Part shown: one piece after another, positions 7,956-16,374 of the stretch | How positions within the stretch are numbered: position 1 is the first letter of the stretch | How the letters are laid out: the number at the start of each line of letters is the position of its first letter | Source of the DNA: CALCKW01 sp033852095 | GTDB lineage: Bacteria > Pseudomonadota > Gammaproteobacteria > CALCKW01 | Length of the DNA stretch: 64,000 nt | Reading direction: 5' to 3' | NCBI GenBank assembly: GCA_033852095.1 | Contig: JAWSVD010000045.1 | Location: 1-64,000 of the forward strand | The notes under the pieces: model-generated | The model's input: only the letters and a program-made list of their open reading frames with translations | Database searches by the model: none | Told to the model about the DNA's origin: nothing | Position numbers and translations under genes: made by a program

Positions 7956-8402
7956 ATGGAAGTCCCCGCCTTTCAGTGCCCGAGCCTGCGTAATACAGGG
8001 TTTTTCTACCTGCGCTATTCTTCAAGTATCGTTAAATTGATTAAGGAAGAGTACAGATGGTACAAAGCGAGAACCTCTTTTAGCGGTGAGCAGTTGCAGG
8101 GCGAAGTCTATGAAAAGGCAGATATGCAAAACTCTCATTTTGACGGCGTTAATCTGGCCGAGAGTCGCTTTTACGCCGTGTTGGCAAACGCACTGTTCAC
8201 TGACTCTAATATGCAGGCGGCGCGCTTCGAGAACGTGAACCTGGGCGAGGCTGTGTTTGATGATGTCAACATGGCCGGTGTTGTCTTTGGCAATATCAAT
8301 TTGTCGGGTGTGACAATAAACAACGCCAAACTCACCGGCATGACGATCGACGGCGTGCTGGTGACGGAACTGTTGGCGGCTTTTGAAGCGCGGAATGGCT
8401 GA
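7956..8402 (+). CDS. Pentapeptide-repeat protein with a probable frameshift near its start
   Basis: From about residue 45 onward the product is a run of pentapeptide repeats (for example ADMQN, SHFDG, VNLAE, SRFYA, ARFEN, VNLGE, AVFDD), which form a right-handed quadrilateral beta-helix. Functions in this class range from gyrase protection to unknown. The first 40 residues of the open frame do not look like protein. A better start lies at 8057: an ATG with a GGAAG site upstream encodes MVQSENLF, but then hits a stop. Removing one T from the run at 8078-8081 would join it to SGEQLQGEVYEKADMQN. The gene is therefore frameshifted, or the sequence has a one-base error there. Confidence 0.65.
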   Translation: MEVPAFQCPSLRNTGFFYLRYSSSIVKLIKEEYRWYKARTSFSGEQLQGEVYEKADMQNSHFDGVNLAESRFYAVLANALFTDSNMQAARFENVNLGEAVFDDVNMAGVVFGNINLSGVTINNAKLTGMTIDGVLVTELLAAFEARNG

Positions 8403-8429
8403 TAGCGAAAACGCTGCGGAGCTGAAATT

Positions 8430-8621
8430 GTGTACCTGAAGATCGCGTTGTTCTTGTTGTTTTTGATGAACCTAACGGCCTCTGTCTACATCGCACGTGC
8501 GCCGGCCTACCCTGTCTCGCGCAAAGCCTTACAGATCCTGCTCGTCTGGCTCCTGCCAGTTCTCGGTGCCTTGGCGCTGAGTTACTTCCTCTGGAAGGAT
8601 CGCCGCAACCGCCCCGGGTGA
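8430..8621 (+). CDS. Small two-helix membrane protein
   Basis: This 63-residue product begins with GTG and has a GGAG ribosome-binding site. It has two hydrophobic segments (residues 3-20 and 35-55) and a basic C-terminus (WKDRRNRPG). The second segment with the LLPVLGALALSYFLW pattern resembles the short phospholipase-D-type N-terminal membrane segment found in many tiny membrane proteins, but no function follows from this. It starts 27 bases after the pentapeptide gene. Confidence 0.5.
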   Translation: MYLKIALFLLFLMNLTASVYIARAPAYPVSRKALQILLVWLLPVLGALALSYFLWKDRRNRPG

Positions 8622-8693
8622 ATGAGCACGGCAACCTGACGGCGATCACCGATCGGCAAGCGATCAGCCACGCAACTGCAGTGAATCACCGAG

Positions 8694-9008
8694 GTGGTCG
8701 CTGATCATTTGCATTTCCATATGTGTTCAGGAAAGCGATTGGTCCTGCGTATGCGGCGCTGGTTTTTAGATAGACGGGGTCCACAGTCTTCCAAAATAGT
8801 CCTGCAGACGTTCACTGATTTCTACAACCCTGGGCAGGTACTGGTGACGGGTGACGCGCGCCACGCGGCATGGGGTTGGAAGAATAAAGTAGCGCCAGGA
8901 AAGTTTTCAACGGATCAGCCGCGCAGTCGCGTGAGTCTGTTGAAATTGATTCGGTTGGTGCAGGAGCACCCACAGATTCAAGTTAAGCTTGGGCATCAGG
9001 CGCGGTAA
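8694..9008 (+). pseudogene. Fragment of a metallo-beta-lactamase-fold hydrolase
   Basis: The C-terminal half of this reading frame fits the end of an MBL-fold hydrolase: LVTGDARHAAWGWKNKVAPG corresponds to the metal-binding GDA segment, followed by a leucine-rich helix and the ending VKLGHQ, matching the final metal-binding GH motif. The first 40 residues do not fit, and the N-terminal HxHxDH metal site is missing. This looks like a truncated remnant. The call is by eye from family knowledge and moderately uncertain. Confidence 0.4.
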
Positions 9009-9080
9009 ACAGCCTCGGTGATCCTGCCATAGACCTCCGGCGGTGTTGTCGTGTTAAACGAATGTAAGCGGAGCTAAGCA

Positions 9081-9473
9081 ATGGAGAAGGTTGCAGTCGT
9101 CTTCTTTTATAGAGATGCAAAAATCCTGATGGGACTTCGAGACCAAGTCGAAGTTCATTCGGGGTGTTGGGGGCTGCCAGGCGGCAGGCTGGAGAAAAAT
9201 GAGAGTCCCCGCGATGCAGCGATAAGAGAGGCGACCGAGGAAGTCGGTTTGACCCCTTCAATATTTGAATCAGCATGCCAGCTAGTGGATCTCTCTGGGA
9301 CAGATTACAGCTTCTATTTATGCCGACAATGGGAAGGTGAACCGAAAAACTTGGAGCCGGAAAAATGTTCGCAGCTCCAGTGGTTTGAATTGGATCGACT
9401 GCCGGGAAACACCATTGGCATCATTGCTGAAGCAATTGATGTCCTGGCAATTCAAAAACACGCTGACCCTTAG
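9081..9473 (+). CDS. Nudix hydrolase
   Basis: The 130-residue protein has an intact Nudix box (GX5EX7REUXEEXGU): GGRLEKNESPRDAAIREA followed by TEEVGL, near residues 36-59. This binds Mg2+ and cleaves nucleoside diphosphates linked to another moiety. The short length and the opening VAVVFFYRDAKILMGLRD resemble MutT/ADP-ribose-type housecleaning enzymes, but the substrate cannot be assigned. It stands alone between the MBL fragment and a gene-poor region. Confidence 0.85.
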   Translation: MEKVAVVFFYRDAKILMGLRDQVEVHSGCWGLPGGRLEKNESPRDAAIREATEEVGLTPSIFESACQLVDLSGTDYSFYLCRQWEGEPKNLEPEKCSQLQWFELDRLPGNTIGIIAEAIDVLAIQKHADP

Positions 9474-9539
9474 CGCGCTCGACGCAATACCGCTGCTGCG
9501 GGGTGCTGCTGTATTTGGGCCTGGCTTGCCAATCAATGT

Positions 9540-9734
9540 TTAGACGGAGTCTAGTTTTTCTTCAAGCTCTTTGCACGCTGATTGTTGCGGCTGATCGGGA
9601 GCTTCGCATCCGCGCAGTTTCCCGGCGGCCTCCAGCTCTCGGTAGATGGCGCCGGCGCCGGCAAAGGTTGATTTCATGTCGCTGGACCGGGTGCGACTAC
9701 TGCTCGAGTGGCTTGCTTTAGGGGTTGAGCACAT
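9540..9734 (-). CDS. Small hypothetical protein
   Basis: This 64-residue frame has a good ribosome-binding site (AGGAG, 7 bases before the ATG). Its C-terminal half is helical and charged (GAGAIYRELEAAGKLRGCEA and KELEEKLDS), with two cysteines, and looks like real protein. The N-terminal 20 residues are Ser-rich and of low complexity. No family is recognised. The bases from 9735 to 10033 hold nothing else that can be supported. Confidence 0.35.
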   Translation of the reverse strand: MCSTPKASHSSSSRTRSSDMKSTFAGAGAIYRELEAAGKLRGCEAPDQPQQSACKELEEKLDSV

Positions 9735-10033
9735 GGGCGGGCTCCTGATTGTTGGTGTCTTTACTAAAGCACTCGGCTGATCATCCAAAAGGCTAAATGG
9801 TTATGTGTGCGAGGATAGCCTTTTGCTGCCTTTTAGGTTAAGGCAGACTCAGAGGCCAGTGTGCCGAGAGCGATCGCTCCGCAGCGCCTGCGTTCACTTA
9901 AATGTACATGCTCCAGTCCCACCCTTGCCTTGAATGTGATGGTGGGCCTCACTTGGGCAGATGGGCAGACGGCATGTCGTTAGTTAGCCAATGCCTGTGG
10001 TGCCTACATAACAGCTGTTTAAGCGCCGAGACA

Positions 10034-10095
10034 TGCGAATAAATTCGCACCTACAGTGGTGGTGAGAAACCCTGTGGGTGCGATTTTAATCGCAC
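10034..10095. repeat. REP-like inverted pair (REPIN-type) downstream of hrpA
   Basis: Two related palindromes face each other: TGCGAATAAATTCGCA at 10034-10049, followed by CCTACAG, and GTGCGATTTTAATCGCAC at 10078-10095, whose reverse strand continues into CCCACAG. The shared core and opposite orientation are typical of REP doublets in Pseudomonas-like genomes. They lie 28 bases after the hrpA stop, a common place for such extragenic repeats. No other copy was noticed in the window. Confidence 0.6.
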
Positions 10096-10122
10096 ATTTC
10101 TGGGTGAAAGCCTGAGCTGGAC

Positions 10123-13100
10123 TCAGCCATGTGGGTCCAGTCGACGCAGGGTTTTTAGTTCTTTTTCCACTCGCTCCAGCGATACTTTCTGCGCCGTGCG
10201 CAGGCTTTGGGCGAAGAGCGAGATGCGCAGCTCTTCGAAGGCCCAGCGGACATTGTGCCATTGCTGCGCGAAATCTCCCAGCGCGCTGAGCGGGGTGGGC
10301 ACCTGCTTGAAGCGCTCCCACAGGGGCAGCAGTTCGGCGCGGATCTTCCGGTCTTTGTCGGGTGCCCTGTCGAGGCCGTCTAGGCGACGTTCCACGGCTT
10401 CCAGGTAGACTGGGAAGCGGCTCAAGTAGTCGATGGGGGTGCGCAGTGCAACGCCGCGGGCAAACAGTTGCGCCGCTTGGTCGTGCACGTCGTTGACGGC
10501 TTCTATCCAGGCCAGTGAGCCGTTCTTGCGGATGCGCTGGTTGATGCGCTGGTTGGCGTCCAGTGCGTCGCCTAGGTGAGTGCAGATGGCGTTGGCGATT
10601 TCGACCAGTTGTGGGCGTTGTTGGGTGAGCTGCGCGTAGAATTCCTCGCGGGTGCGTGGCGTGGGGGCGGAGTCGAGGAAGCACTGCGCCAGTGCCGCCG
10701 CGATGATGTCATTGACCAGGTCGTCCTTGCTGCCCCAAGCGGTGTAGCGTAGCGCCATGCTTTCGATACCGGGCAGTTTGCGCTTGAGGTATTTGAGCTC
10801 GTCTTTCAGCTGCAGTTTGTAGAGCGCTACCAGTCCCCCGCGCATTGCCTCACTGGCTTGCTGTGGCCCACCGAAGACGCGCAGCGAGATGCTGCCCTCC
10901 TCTTCTATTAACGCTGGCCAGGCGGTCACGCTGACGCCTGCTTGGTTTAGCTCTACTTCCTCTGGCAGGTCGCCGAAGTTCCAGTCAGTGATGTCGCTGC
11001 GCTCCAAGCCTGCGTCTTGGCTGGGGGCTGCTAGGCTGGCTTCGGCTGTCTCGCGGTGCTTCTTTTGCAGTGCTTTCAAGTCACGACCGGTGTCCAAGGT
11101 GTTGCCTTCGTGGTCGAGTAATTCAAAGCGCATGGACAAGTGCGTGGCCAATTGCCCGGGCTGCCAGTCTTGGTAACCGACTTGCAATTGTTTGTGTCGC
11201 TGCAACCAAGTGGCGATAGCCGCGGGCAGGGATTGCTCGCCCGCCTGCAGTGCCTGAATGCACAGCCGCGCCACGTCGGGCACAGGCACGATGGCCTTGC
11301 GCATGGCTTTGGGTAGGCTGCGCAGCAGGGCAGTGACCTTCTCTTCCAACAGCCCAGGCACCAGCCATTCGCAGCGTGCGGGGTTGACCCGGCCCAAAAG
11401 ACCAATGGGAATGCTCAGGGTCACGCCGTCGTCGTCCCGGCTCGGCTCGAAGTTGTAGCGCAGCGGCAGCACCGCGCCTGCGAATTCCATTTGGTCGGGA
11501 AAGCTCTCGTAACTGATGTCCACGGCGGCGTGTTGCATCAGCGCGTCGCGGTCAAAGTGCAGGCCCTTGGGCGTGCTGGCCTCGAAAGCCTTGCGCCACT
11601 TTTCAAAGCTGGGCCCGCTGTATACACCCTCGGGGATGCGCGACAAATAAAAGCTGACCAAATCTTCGGGGTCCACCAATATATCCCGGCGGCGGGATTT
11701 GTCTTCTAAGAGTTGTATCTCCTCCACCAGCTTGAGGTTGTGCTCGTAGAAGGGCGCTTGCGTGCTGTACTGTGCACCGACCAGACCCTCACGGATAAAG
11801 ATCTCGCGGGATTCGCTGGGGTTGATGGGGCCGTAGTTAACTTTTTTGTTGGGGTTGACGATCAGCCCGTAGAGCGTGATTTTGGCGCGTGCGCCTACCT
11901 GGGCGCGTTTGCGGTGCCAGCGCGCATCAAAATAACTGGCCTTGAGCAGAGGCTGCGCGAGGCGCTCAATCCACTGCGGCTCGATGGCCGCCACCGTGCG
12001 GGCAAACACGCGGCTGGTCTCGGTGACTTCGGCTGCCATGATCCACGCGGGAGCACGTTTTTTCAGGGCGGAGCCAGGGAATATCTGCAGTTTGCGGCCA
12101 CGCACCCCGGTGAACTCACGCTTCTCGTCCAGTCTGGCGATGTTGCCCAGCAGCCCCGTCAATATGGCGCGGTGCACGTTGTCTGCGTGTGCCTCAACGG
12201 TGTTGCTTTTCATCTTCAGTTCGCGCGTGACGTCCATGAGCTGGCGGCGCAGGTCACGCCACTCGCGGATGCGCATGTAATTGAGGAACTTCTTCTGGCA
12301 ATGCTTGCGGAACTGGTTGCCCGTCATCGCCTTCTGCTGCACGCCTATCCATGCCCACAGGTTCACCCAGCCCATGAAGTCCGAGCTCTGGTCTTGGTAT
12401 TCGGCGTGCGCTTCGTCCGCTGCTTGGCGCGCGTTGAGCGGGCGCTCGCGTGGGTCCTGCCCGGACAGGCCGGCCACGATGGTCAGCACTTCGTCGAGTG
12501 CGCCTTCTTCGCTTGCGGCAATCAGCATGCGGGCCAGGCGCGGGTCTACGGGGATGCGCGCCAGCTGTCGTCCCAGGCGGGTGAGCTTGCGGTCGTTCTC
12601 CACGGCGCCCAACTCCAGCAGTAACTGGTAGCCGTCGTTGATATAACGTAGCTCGGGCGGTTCGAGGAAGGGAAAATCCTCCATGTCGCCCAGGCCTAGG
12701 TTGGCCATCTGCAAGATGACGGAGGCCAGGTTGGTGCGCAGGATCTCGGGCTCGGTGAACTCGGGGCGGACGTCAAAATCGGCTTCGTCATAGAGGCGGA
12801 TACAGACACCGGGTGCCTCGCGGCCGCAACGGCCCTTGCGCTGGTTGGCGGAGGCTTGGGATACCTTCTCGATGGGTAATCGCTGCAGTTTGCTGCCCGC
12901 CGAGTAGCGCGATATCCGTGCGGTGCCGGTGTCGATGACCGAGCGAATACCGGGCACAGTGAGAGAGGTCTCGGCCACGTTGGTGGCCAGTACGATGCGC
13001 CGGTTGCCGTGCGGGCGAAAGATACGCTGTTGTTCGGCGGCTGAGAGGCGACCAAACAGCGGCAATACCTCGGTGCCGCGCAACCGTTTGGATTGGGCGA

Positions 13101-14052
13101 CGTGTTTGCTCAGCGCTTCGCTGTTCTCGCGGATGTCCCGCTCGCCCGGTAGAAAAACAAGTATGTCACCGGCAATGTCACTCGCCAGCTCTTCGCAGGC
13201 ATCGATGATCGCGGTGGATTCATCGATCTCGGGCTGGTCCTCGGCCACTTGGCGCGGCCTGTAGCGTAGCTCCACCGGGTAGCTGCGGCCCTCGGCGGTG
13301 ACGATGGGCGCGTCGTTGAAGTGCTTGGCGAAGCGCTGTGGGTCGATGGTGGCCGAAGTGATGATCAGCTTCAGGTCGCGACGCTTGCGCAGCAGCTGGT
13401 GCAGGTAGCCGAGCAGGAAGTCGATGTTCAGCGAGCGCTCGTGCGCCTCGTCGACGATCAGCATGTCGTAGCTGTTCAGCCAGGGGTCGCGCTGGATCTC
13501 GGCCAGCAAGATGCCGTCGGTCATCAGCTTGACCTTGGCGGTGTCCTGCAGCTTGTCGTCAAAGCGCACCTTGTAGCCAATCAGAGCGCCGAGCTCTGTC
13601 TGGGTCTCCTCGGCAATGCGGGCGGCGACACTGCGGGCGGCGATGCGGCGGGGTTGGGTGTGGCCAATCAGGCCGGCGTTGCCGCGGCCGAGTTCCATGC
13701 ACATCTTGGGCAGCTGGGTGGTCTTGCCCGAGCCCGTGTCCCCGCACACCACCACCACTTGGTGTTCGCTGATGGCCTTCATGATCTCTTCACGCGCCGC
13801 TACCACCGGTAGGGAGTCAGGGTAATTCAGCGTGGGTTTGTTCTCCGCGCGGCTCTCACGTTTGGCTTTGGAGGCGTCCACCCCTTTCTGCCAGCGCGCG
13901 AGCGCCTCTGCTTCAGCTGTGGCGTCCTGATTTTTGTTGGGCTTGCTCAGCTCGCGCAGTTGGCGTCGCAGCTTGTGCTGCTCGCCGAGCATGCAATCGC
14001 TGATTTGGCGCTGAAGGGATCGGGTGTCGAGGCTCATGGGCGGGGCTGGCAT
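10123..14052 (-). CDS. hrpA: ATP-dependent RNA helicase HrpA (DEAH box)
   Basis: The 1309-residue length and domain order match HrpA: a DEAH/RHA helicase core followed by the long C-terminal HrpA-specific region (DUF3418). Motif I is GDTGSGKTTQLP near residue 103, motif II is DEAH near 199, motif III is SAT, motif V is TNVAETSLTVPG and motif VI is QRKGRCGR near 409. HrpA helps rescue stalled ribosomes and acts in mRNA handling in E. coli. The start could also be the ATG at 14037 (MSLDTRSLQ); neither has a strong ribosome-binding site. The gene appears monocistronic and is followed by the REP-like pair. Confidence 0.97.
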   Translation of the reverse strand: MPAPPMSLDTRSLQRQISDCMLGEQHKLRRQLRELSKPNKNQDATAEAEALARWQKGVDASKAKRESRAENKPTLNYPDSLPVVAAREEIMKAISEHQVVVVCGDTGSGKTTQLPKMCMELGRGNAGLIGHTQPRRIAARSVAARIAEETQTELGALIGYKVRFDDKLQDTAKVKLMTDGILLAEIQRDPWLNSYDMLIVDEAHERSLNIDFLLGYLHQLLRKRRDLKLIITSATIDPQRFAKHFNDAPIVTAEGRSYPVELRYRPRQVAEDQPEIDESTAIIDACEELASDIAGDILVFLPGERDIRENSEALSKHVAQSKRLRGTEVLPLFGRLSAAEQQRIFRPHGNRRIVLATNVAETSLTVPGIRSVIDTGTARISRYSAGSKLQRLPIEKVSQASANQRKGRCGREAPGVCIRLYDEADFDVRPEFTEPEILRTNLASVILQMANLGLGDMEDFPFLEPPELRYINDGYQLLLELGAVENDRKLTRLGRQLARIPVDPRLARMLIAASEEGALDEVLTIVAGLSGQDPRERPLNARQAADEAHAEYQDQSSDFMGWVNLWAWIGVQQKAMTGNQFRKHCQKKFLNYMRIREWRDLRRQLMDVTRELKMKSNTVEAHADNVHRAILTGLLGNIARLDEKREFTGVRGRKLQIFPGSALKKRAPAWIMAAEVTETSRVFARTVAAIEPQWIERLAQPLLKASYFDARWHRKRAQVGARAKITLYGLIVNPNKKVNYGPINPSESREIFIREGLVGAQYSTQAPFYEHNLKLVEEIQLLEDKSRRRDILVDPEDLVSFYLSRIPEGVYSGPSFEKWRKAFEASTPKGLHFDRDALMQHAAVDISYESFPDQMEFAGAVLPLRYNFEPSRDDDGVTLSIPIGLLGRVNPARCEWLVPGLLEEKVTALLRSLPKAMRKAIVPVPDVARLCIQALQAGEQSLPAAIATWLQRHKQLQVGYQDWQPGQLATHLSMRFELLDHEGNTLDTGRDLKALQKKHRETAEASLAAPSQDAGLERSDITDWNFGDLPEEVELNQAGVSVTAWPALIEEEGSISLRVFGGPQQASEAMRGGLVALYKLQLKDELKYLKRKLPGIESMALRYTAWGSKDDLVNDIIAAALAQCFLDSAPTPRTREEFYAQLTQQRPQLVEIANAICTHLGDALDANQRINQRIRKNGSLAWIEAVNDVHDQAAQLFARGVALRTPIDYLSRFPVYLEAVERRLDGLDRAPDKDRKIRAELLPLWERFKQVPTPLSALGDFAQQWHNVRWAFEELRISLFAQSLRTAQKVSLERVEKELKTLRRLDPHG

Positions 14053-14115
14053 TCACAAAAAACACAGTTTAACACCTGAGGCCCGGCATTTTAGAGCTGA
14101 GCGAGCGTGCAGAGA

Positions 14116-14784
14116 CTAGCGATCGTCGCCGGCGCGCTTGTCTAAGGCATCGGCGATGCGCGCCATGTATTGTGTGGATTGCTCCTGCAGCTTTAACTGC
14201 GTCTCGTAGTTGTCCGCTATGCGTTGCTGCGGCGAGCCCTTGGCCTGGCACTTGCGGAAAAGCCAACAAAAGAGGCCGATGAAAACAAAGAACGGTATCC
14301 AGCTTATCAGTGACTTTAGCCAAGCCGGTTTGGCCGATGCTTGCTTGCGCGTGGTCGCGCTGGATGTCTTGCGCTTCATGCAGCAGCGATCGATCTCCGC
14401 ATCCAGTATGCGCACGCTGTGTGAGGCGTAGTCGGCTTTCGGCCGGGCTGCCAGCCCCTGTATGCGGAAGGCGACGAAATCGTTGGCCGGCACCACCAGC
14501 GAATAGAAGTTCTCGTGCATCGCGTCGATCAGTTCGCCCGAGCCGTCAAAGAACTGAACTTCAAGGGTCAAGTCCTTGAGCTTGTTGAACGAACTGTTGG
14601 ATATTTTCCCCACCACGGTGGCGGTGTCGTAATCCTCGTGGCTGATAAAGCTCAGGGTGCTGTTGATCACTTCCGCAGGAATGGTCTCATCGGCGTTGAG
14701 GGTTTTTAGGGGCATGAGCAGCAAGGCAAGCAGCAATACAAGGTATGGCGTGTTATTCCGGCGCCACTTCGTTAATATTTGCAC
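14116..14784 (-). CDS. Secreted/membrane protein with C-terminal anchor, unknown function
   Basis: The 222-residue product has an N-terminal signal-like segment (residues 14-30, PYLVLLLALLLMPLKTLNA). A periplasmic beta-rich part (residues 32-130) follows, resembling FxLYD-type domains (VVGKISNSSFNKLKDLTLEV), then a cysteine pair (DRCCMK). A single membrane helix near 160-180 and a charged, helical cytoplasmic tail complete it. No family-level function is recognised. It lies 63 bases upstream of hrpA in the same direction and could share a transcript. Confidence 0.6.
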   Translation of the reverse strand: MQILTKWRRNNTPYLVLLLALLLMPLKTLNADETIPAEVINSTLSFISHEDYDTATVVGKISNSSFNKLKDLTLEVQFFDGSGELIDAMHENFYSLVVPANDFVAFRIQGLAARPKADYASHSVRILDAEIDRCCMKRKTSSATTRKQASAKPAWLKSLISWIPFFVFIGLFCWLFRKCQAKGSPQQRIADNYETQLKLQEQSTQYMARIADALDKRAGDDR

Positions 14785-14853
14785 AGCATTAATCCCTCAA
14801 TAGCCAGTCCGTGATGTGTTTCTTGCGGTTTCAGGCCTGTATCGGAAAATCTT

Positions 14854-15666
14854 GTGATTGCTAAATACCCCGAGCGCATTGTCTGCTTGACTGAAGAGCC
14901 CACCGAAATCCTCTATTTACTGGGAGAGCAGGATCGGATCGTGGGCATCTCTGGTTTTACTGTGCGGCCCGCGCAGGCACGAAAAGAAAAGCCCAAGGTC
15001 TCGGCCTTCACCAGCGCGAAGATCGGCAAGATACTTGAACTCAAGCCCGATTTGGTGGTGGGGTTTTCCGATCTGCAGGCGGATATCGCCGCGGAGCTGA
15101 TCAAGGCGGGGGTGACGGTGTTGATTTTCAATCACCGCTCGGTCAATGAGATTCTCAACATGATCCTCACCTTGGGTTCGATGGTGGGGGCAGGTGACAA
15201 GGCCGCCAGCTTGGTCGAAGGCTATCGCGCACGCATTGTCGAGCTGCAGGCAAAGGCCGCACAGATGCCGCGCAAGCCGCGTGTTTACTTTGAGGAGTGG
15301 GACGACCCACTGTTCACGGGCATTCGCTGGGCGGGTGAGCTGATAGAGATCGCGGGCGGGGTGGATTGTTTCGCCGATCTGCACTGGGCGAGCATGGGAA
15401 AGGACCGGATTTTGGCTGACCCTCTCGAAGTGGCGCGCCGCCAGCCCGACATCATCATCGGTTCCTGGTGTGGCAAGAAGTTCCGCCCAGAGAAAGTAGC
15501 CGCGCGTCCTGGCTGGGAAGATATTCCCGCGGTGCGAGACGGCGAGCTGCACGAAATCAAATCGGTGGATATATTGCAACCCGGCCCCGCGGCACTGACT
15601 GATGGCTTAGAGCAGATGGTGGCCATTGTCGAAGCATGGCGCTTGAGATTTCAGGGTGTTCCGTAG
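14854..15666 (+). CDS. Cobalamin/siderophore-binding-protein-like protein without signal peptide
   Basis: The 270-residue protein has the BtuF/FecB-type periplasmic-binding fold: RIVCLTEEPTEILYLLGEQD at the start, the ELKPDLVVGF segment near residue 68, a linking helix, then GGVDCFADLHW and RRQPDIIIGSWCGKKF. Family members hand cobalamin or iron chelates to ABC transporters. Here no signal peptide is present: an in-frame TGA at 14812 closes the frame upstream of the GTG start, and the fold begins at once. No transporter genes are nearby. A cytoplasmic cobalamin- or corrinoid-related binder is possible; the ligand is not known. Confidence 0.75.
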   Translation: MIAKYPERIVCLTEEPTEILYLLGEQDRIVGISGFTVRPAQARKEKPKVSAFTSAKIGKILELKPDLVVGFSDLQADIAAELIKAGVTVLIFNHRSVNEILNMILTLGSMVGAGDKAASLVEGYRARIVELQAKAAQMPRKPRVYFEEWDDPLFTGIRWAGELIEIAGGVDCFADLHWASMGKDRILADPLEVARRQPDIIIGSWCGKKFRPEKVAARPGWEDIPAVRDGELHEIKSVDILQPGPAALTDGLEQMVAIVEAWRLRFQGVP

Positions 15667-16342
15667 CAGGCTGTGCGGGCTAAGCGTGCGGACAAAGTGT
15701 CTCTATCTGATTCTTATCGTCACGTTTCATATGGCCTTGTCGTCGTGTTCTGCTGTTTGGAAAAACGAGTACTTGGTGCCGGTTCCGCCTGAAGCCGCGG
15801 TAGAGTCAAATTTGTTTGATTGGGAGACGAGGATCTACGGAGGACCTTCTATAGGGCGAACAAAACCTGATGTATTCGCGATAGATTACAAGGGCGCTTT
15901 TGTCTTCGTGTATCCCAGATTGTTGCATGATTCAGCGATGGTCGGGTTGCCAATCGTTCCGCTGGGCATGCCAGTCTCCAATATTAAAAATATCAGTAGA
16001 ACTCTCTTTGATGTTCGACTCTTTGACCCCGCTGGACTGTATGCGATTAAGCCGACAAAAGTCACGCTGATAAACCCCAGCGGAAAACTACAAAGTTGTG
16101 ATCTGATTCGGTTTACAAAAGACTCGGTGGGCCTGCGGTACAGATGTACTCGAAAGTTGGTGCTGTTTTTGGTTGATGCTGATCATTTGGAGCTCGAATT
16201 TAACGACGGCGGGTCCATTGTTTTGGGCCTCACTCCTCGGGTGCTGCGAGGCTACTCGCCGTTATTCTCTTTTAACGGCATAGCTGCTAAGTCAAAGCTA
16301 ACGTTGCGGATTGATGGCAAGCGTTTTTCGTACCCAGATTAG
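15656..16342 (+). CDS. Putative lipoprotein, unknown function
   Basis: The 228-residue product starts with a hydrophobic stretch ending in a lipobox-like LSSC near residue 31, so it is probably lipid-anchored. The rest looks like a beta-rich periplasmic domain, with a late DGGSIVLGLTPRVL segment. Its GTG start overlaps the end of the preceding gene by 11 bases. An alternative start is the ATG shortly before the lipobox. By eye the base use is more AT-rich than its neighbours. No family is recognised. Confidence 0.5.
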   Translation: MFRSRLCGLSVRTKCLYLILIVTFHMALSSCSAVWKNEYLVPVPPEAAVESNLFDWETRIYGGPSIGRTKPDVFAIDYKGAFVFVYPRLLHDSAMVGLPIVPLGMPVSNIKNISRTLFDVRLFDPAGLYAIKPTKVTLINPSGKLQSCDLIRFTKDSVGLRYRCTRKLVLFLVDADHLELEFNDGGSIVLGLTPRVLRGYSPLFSFNGIAAKSKLTLRIDGKRFSYPD

Positions 16343-16374
16343 AGCCAGGGCCCGATAACTCAAGGGCTCAGTTA

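Noticed and set aside
11713..12624. 303-residue plus-strand open frame inside hrpA
   Set aside because: Opposite-strand shadow of the helicase; composition is biased and no family fits.
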